Both the position numbers and the translations under genes were made by a program. Below are positions 61,763 to 64,000 of a stretch of 64,000 nucleotides of DNA, piece by piece. Source of the DNA: JAAEKA01 sp049299095 (GTDB lineage: Bacteria > Chloroflexota > Anaerolineae > JAAEKA01); contig JBAQWV010000022.1 of NCBI GenBank assembly GCA_049299095.1, positions 32,127 to 96,126 of the forward strand, read 5' to 3'. Position 1 is the first letter of the stretch, and every line of letters begins with the position of its first letter. The notes under the pieces were generated by a model, which made no database searches, was not told where the DNA came from, and was given only the letters and a program-made list of their open reading frames with translations.

Positions 61763-62860
61763 TTAAACAGTATTTTCTTGGGGCGGCGCGCTTGTCTCCC
61801 GCCGCCGATGCCGGTTGCGCATGATGTCCAGCACGCGCGGCATCGCCTCGGTATACAACCGATACAGCCGCGGGCTGACAGGATAATCCCACGCGCCAAT
61901 GTGCGGCGCAAACTGCGCGCCAAAGCCTTCCTTGAAACGCCACACTCCCCACATCCCGTCGTTTTCGTCCAGCGTGTCCGGCGCGCCCCACAGATCATAC
62001 GTCGCGCAGCCATTCTCTCGTGCGCGCCGCATCGCCTCCCACTGCAACAAATGGTTAGGCATCGCATTGCGCTGACGGTCGCTGGACGCGCCGTAGATGT
62101 ACCAGGCAGTCGCGCCAAAACCGAACAGCATCAGCCCCGCCACCGTGTCCCCCTCCACCTCAGCCAGCAGCAGCTCGGCCCAGGGAGCCAACGCGTCAGC
62201 CGGTTGCAGGAAGGTCTGCCACGTTTGTTGATAATACTCGAAGGGCCGCACGATAAAACCATCGCGCCCGCCCGTTTCCACATACAACGCATAGAACGCG
62301 CGCAGATCGTCCAGCCCGCCCCGGCGAATCTGCACCCCGCGGCGCTCGGCCAGCCGGATATTATAGCGCCATTTCGGCTTCATGGCCGCCAGCAGCGCCT
62401 CATCATCCTGTGCCACACTGATCAGTGCCGTGTTGCGAAACTGGATTTGCTCGGCAGAGGGCCGCCAGCCGCGGCGGCGCAGCGTCGTAGTGAGCCATTC
62501 CCCGGCGGGTGTGGCGGGGTCTACGTCGGGATCAATCTTGACGAAGATCGCCCCCTGCGCACGGGCGGTTTGTTCCACGCCCGCCAAGGCCACTTCCGCG
62601 GCAATGGTATTCGTCCAGTCGGTCACCGGGCCTTTAGGGACATAGCCAACGCCCCACGGCAGCCGGTTCAGCCGGCGCAGCAACAGGCTGGCTGCCGCCA
62701 GCGGCGCGCCCGCAGCATCAGGCCACACCCAGCGCAGCGCGCGCCAGTCGGTTTGTGCCTTCACGGCTCCCCATTCCCAGGTTTGCAGGAGATGTGGCGC
62801 GGGCAATTGCAAGAGCAGCGCATTCCACGCGGCTCGTTCGTTGATCGTTTGTGGGGTCAT
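61763..62860 (-). CDS. FemAB-family peptidoglycan aminoacyltransferase-like protein
   Basis: A 365-residue protein of the FemABX group, which uses aminoacyl-tRNA to add residues to the peptidoglycan stem peptide. Family parts are HLLQTWEWGAVKAQTDWRA at 24-42, LPWGVGYVPKGPV, FVKIDPDV, KWRYNIRLAERRGVQIRRG and the late YGASSDRQRNAMPNHLLQW. Two tandem GNAT-fold domains are expected. It points to a cross-bridged peptidoglycan and so to a monoderm-type wall. Its ATG overlaps the stop of the upstream nuclease gene (ATGA). Confidence 0.88.
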   Translation of the reverse strand: MTPQTINERAAWNALLLQLPAPHLLQTWEWGAVKAQTDWRALRWVWPDAAGAPLAAASLLLRRLNRLPWGVGYVPKGPVTDWTNTIAAEVALAGVEQTARAQGAIFVKIDPDVDPATPAGEWLTTTLRRRGWRPSAEQIQFRNTALISVAQDDEALLAAMKPKWRYNIRLAERRGVQIRRGGLDDLRAFYALYVETGGRDGFIVRPFEYYQQTWQTFLQPADALAPWAELLLAEVEGDTVAGLMLFGFGATAWYIYGASSDRQRNAMPNHLLQWEAMRRARENGCATYDLWGAPDTLDENDGMWGVWRFKEGFGAQFAPHIGAWDYPVSPRLYRLYTEAMPRVLDIMRNRHRRRETSAPPQENTV

Positions 62861-63720
62861 CGGCCCCTTTCCAGTCTGTCAAAAGGATCGCTTTCGAGGC
62901 GCATCTCCAGGATGCGGTCGAGGCGGAAGGTGCGCTGTTCGCCGCGCTGCAAGCAGTACGCGGCCAGATAGGTCGTGGTTCCGTCGTCGGTAACGTCGAG
63001 TGGCTCCACCACGCGCTCGCTGATCTGGCCCTGCTGGCTGCGATAGCGCAGCCAAACGCGGCGGCCTTCGCTGAAGGCAGTTGCCAGCACCGGTGGCAAG
63101 ACGCGCGGCTGTGGCTCCGGCCACAGCACGTTGCCTCCTTGGGCGTCCAGCAGATTGGCCAGCGTCACCGCGCCGCGGCGGTTCAGATCGGCCAACATGG
63201 TTTGAAAGACGCGCAGGGTGGTCCAAACATCGCCCATCGCGCGGTGTTCCTGGTCCACGCGCACGCGCAGCGAGCGCGCCACGTCTACCAGGTTGTTGCG
63301 GCGAAATGCGTACATCCGTCGCGCCAGCAACAGGGTATCCACGGTGAAGCCGAGGCGGGGCGGCCAGCGCAGCCGTCGCCATTCCGCAGCCAAAAAGCTC
63401 AGATCAAAGGCCGCATTGTGCGCCACCAGCACCGCGCCTTGCAGCAGGGGCTGCACGCGCTCGGCCACCTGGCCGAAGACCGGCTGCGAACGCAGATGAA
63501 AATCGGTCAGGCCATTAACAGCAGACGCCCCCGCGGTGATCGAACGCTGGGGATCAATCAGGCTTTCAAAACTATCCAGTACCTTGCCCCCGCGGAAGCG
63601 CAGCAAGGCGATTTCGCAGATGCGATGTCCGCTGTCCGCACTGAGACCGGTGGTTTCCACATCTAAAACAGTAAAGGTAATGTTGCCAAGATAATCAGCC
63701 GCCGATGGATCGCTGGACAT
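62857..63720 (-). CDS. DEDDh exonuclease (DnaQ-like) fused to a WYL-type domain
   Basis: A 287-residue fusion. Residues 15-180 form a 3'-5' exonuclease domain of the epsilon/DnaQ type with VLDVETTGLSADSGHRI (motif I Asp-x-Glu), VLVAHNAAFDLSFL (motif II) and EHRAMGDVWTTLRVF (motif III, His-x4-Asp). The C-terminal 75 residues (RRVWLRYRSQQGQISERVVE to FRLDRILEMR) have the strand pattern and the Arg and Tyr residues of a WYL ligand-binding domain, usually found in transcription regulators linked to stress or phage defence. The ATG at 63720 is favoured over a GTG seven codons earlier. Coupled to the FemAB gene by ATGA overlap. Confidence 0.87.
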   Translation of the reverse strand: MSSDPSAADYLGNITFTVLDVETTGLSADSGHRICEIALLRFRGGKVLDSFESLIDPQRSITAGASAVNGLTDFHLRSQPVFGQVAERVQPLLQGAVLVAHNAAFDLSFLAAEWRRLRWPPRLGFTVDTLLLARRMYAFRRNNLVDVARSLRVRVDQEHRAMGDVWTTLRVFQTMLADLNRRGAVTLANLLDAQGGNVLWPEPQPRVLPPVLATAFSEGRRVWLRYRSQQGQISERVVEPLDVTDDGTTTYLAAYCLQRGEQRTFRLDRILEMRLESDPFDRLERGR

Positions 63721-63854
63721 GCCAAACTCTTTTCTGTACACTCAAATCACAAACCCGTTAACACGGCACACACTTTGGCACTGGCAGCAGCTTGGCTGCC
63801 AGGCTTCTTGCCATTGCTCGCACCGTAGGATAGAATATAGCACAGATGGCGGTG

Positions 63855-63875
63855 GAATTACGAATTACAAATTAC
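63855..63875. repeat. 7-base tandem repeat, three copies
   Basis: GAATTAC, GAATTAC and AAATTAC follow each other in the AT-rich end region upstream of the nuclease gene. Copies of similar short AATTACG runs are common in non-coding DNA of such genomes. Nothing else in 63721-63920 can be supported. Confidence 0.7.
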
Positions 63876-63923
63876 GGCATGGTTCAGTGGTGAACCTTTG
63901 TACCTTTACAATTGAATAAGACA

Positions 63924-63991
63924 GGAAGGTGATTCTTTGGTATTATTAGCAGGACACTAACCAACTAATTTGCCAAAGGAGATCACCTTCC
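63924..63991. repeat. Imperfect inverted repeat next to the cut-off gene
   Basis: GGAAGGTGATTCTTTGG (63924-63940) and CCAAAGGAGATCACCTTCC (63973-63991) pair except for a two-base bulge, around a 32-base AT-rich loop. It could be a strong leader hairpin or the end region of a transposable element. Confidence 0.6.
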
Positions 63992-63992
63992 C

Positions 63993-64000
63993 ATGACATT
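63993..64000 (+). CDS. Start of a gene cut by the window end (tentative)
   Basis: ATGACATT follows an AAAGGAG-like ribosome site at 63975-63981, although the spacing of 11 bases is long. Only two codons are visible, so the product is unknown. The inverted repeat right before it would suit a transposase gene. Confidence 0.35.

Noticed and set aside
61745..62971. 408-codon plus-strand open frame across the FemAB gene
   Set aside because: It is longer than the true gene but has no recognisable motifs and runs antisense to clear FemAB and nuclease sequences.
1..64000. CRISPR array, rRNA or tRNA genes, complete insertion sequence
   Set aside because: No regularly spaced direct repeats, conserved rRNA segments or transposase genes were seen. 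The only candidate mobile-element end is at the right edge.

Overview
The window looks like a chromosome segment from a high-GC, probably monoderm bacterium, most likely of the phylum Chloroflexota (Anaerolineae or Caldilineae type). This is inferred from gene families and style, not from a marker gene. There is a long-form RmlA with a C-terminal beta-helix, an ECF transporter with a fused double ATPase, a FemAB-type peptidoglycan aminoacyltransferase and an LPxTG-like surface protein. TTG and GTG starts are frequent, and TATAAT-type -10 boxes sit very close to several start codons. I see no rRNA, tRNA, CRISPR array or complete insertion sequence.

Bases 1-32,500 are mostly housekeeping genes in short operons of both orientations, often converging tail to tail. 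In order they are: the 3' end of rmlA, an unknown gene and rmlB (dTDP-rhamnose supply); nhaA; a DrrAB-like ABC exporter with a lipase; a Nudix hydrolase, a dodecin and a lone GT4; a membrane-anchored coiled-coil protein; a second Nudix hydrolase, pcm and acylphosphatase; uup, ychF, a TrmA/RumA-type RNA methyltransferase and gdhA; a four-gene rtcB operon ending in a cyclase; an ECF vitamin-type transporter operon with a palindrome over its -35 box; then a SulP-STAS-rhodanese fusion, glpX, an SGNH hydrolase and pgm. GlpX, Pgm and RmlA/RmlB together lead from fructose-1,6-bisphosphate to dTDP-sugars.

Bases 32,576-61,584 form one long plus-strand surface-polysaccharide locus. It starts at a near-consensus promoter and begins with high-GC genes: a hexapeptide acyltransferase, a GT2 with membrane helices, a B12/radical-SAM protein, an O-antigen-ligase-like protein with a C-terminal repeat region, a sulfotransferase-like protein, an SMR-type flippase candidate and the ABC permease wzm. 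The ATPase gene wzt that should follow is cut off after about 112 codons, and the base composition drops sharply at that point. After the break come a secreted Asp-box beta-propeller with an LPSTG sorting-signal-like tail, a complete wzt with a carbohydrate-binding C-terminal domain, a kinase-like/methyltransferase protein, six further glycosyltransferases of the GT2 and GT4 types plus one more GT4, two WcaF-like acetyltransferases, an acetylesterase, two more methyltransferases, a second Wzy/WaaL-type membrane protein and two GT-C-like membrane proteins. The simplest reading is a horizontally replaced glycan cassette that recombined within wzt. The cassette would make, cap, export and modify a cell-surface polymer.

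From 61,763 the high-GC backbone returns with a FemAB-like gene and an unusual DEDDh exonuclease-WYL fusion on the minus strand. The window ends in AT-rich repetitive sequence that leads into the start of another, cut-off gene.
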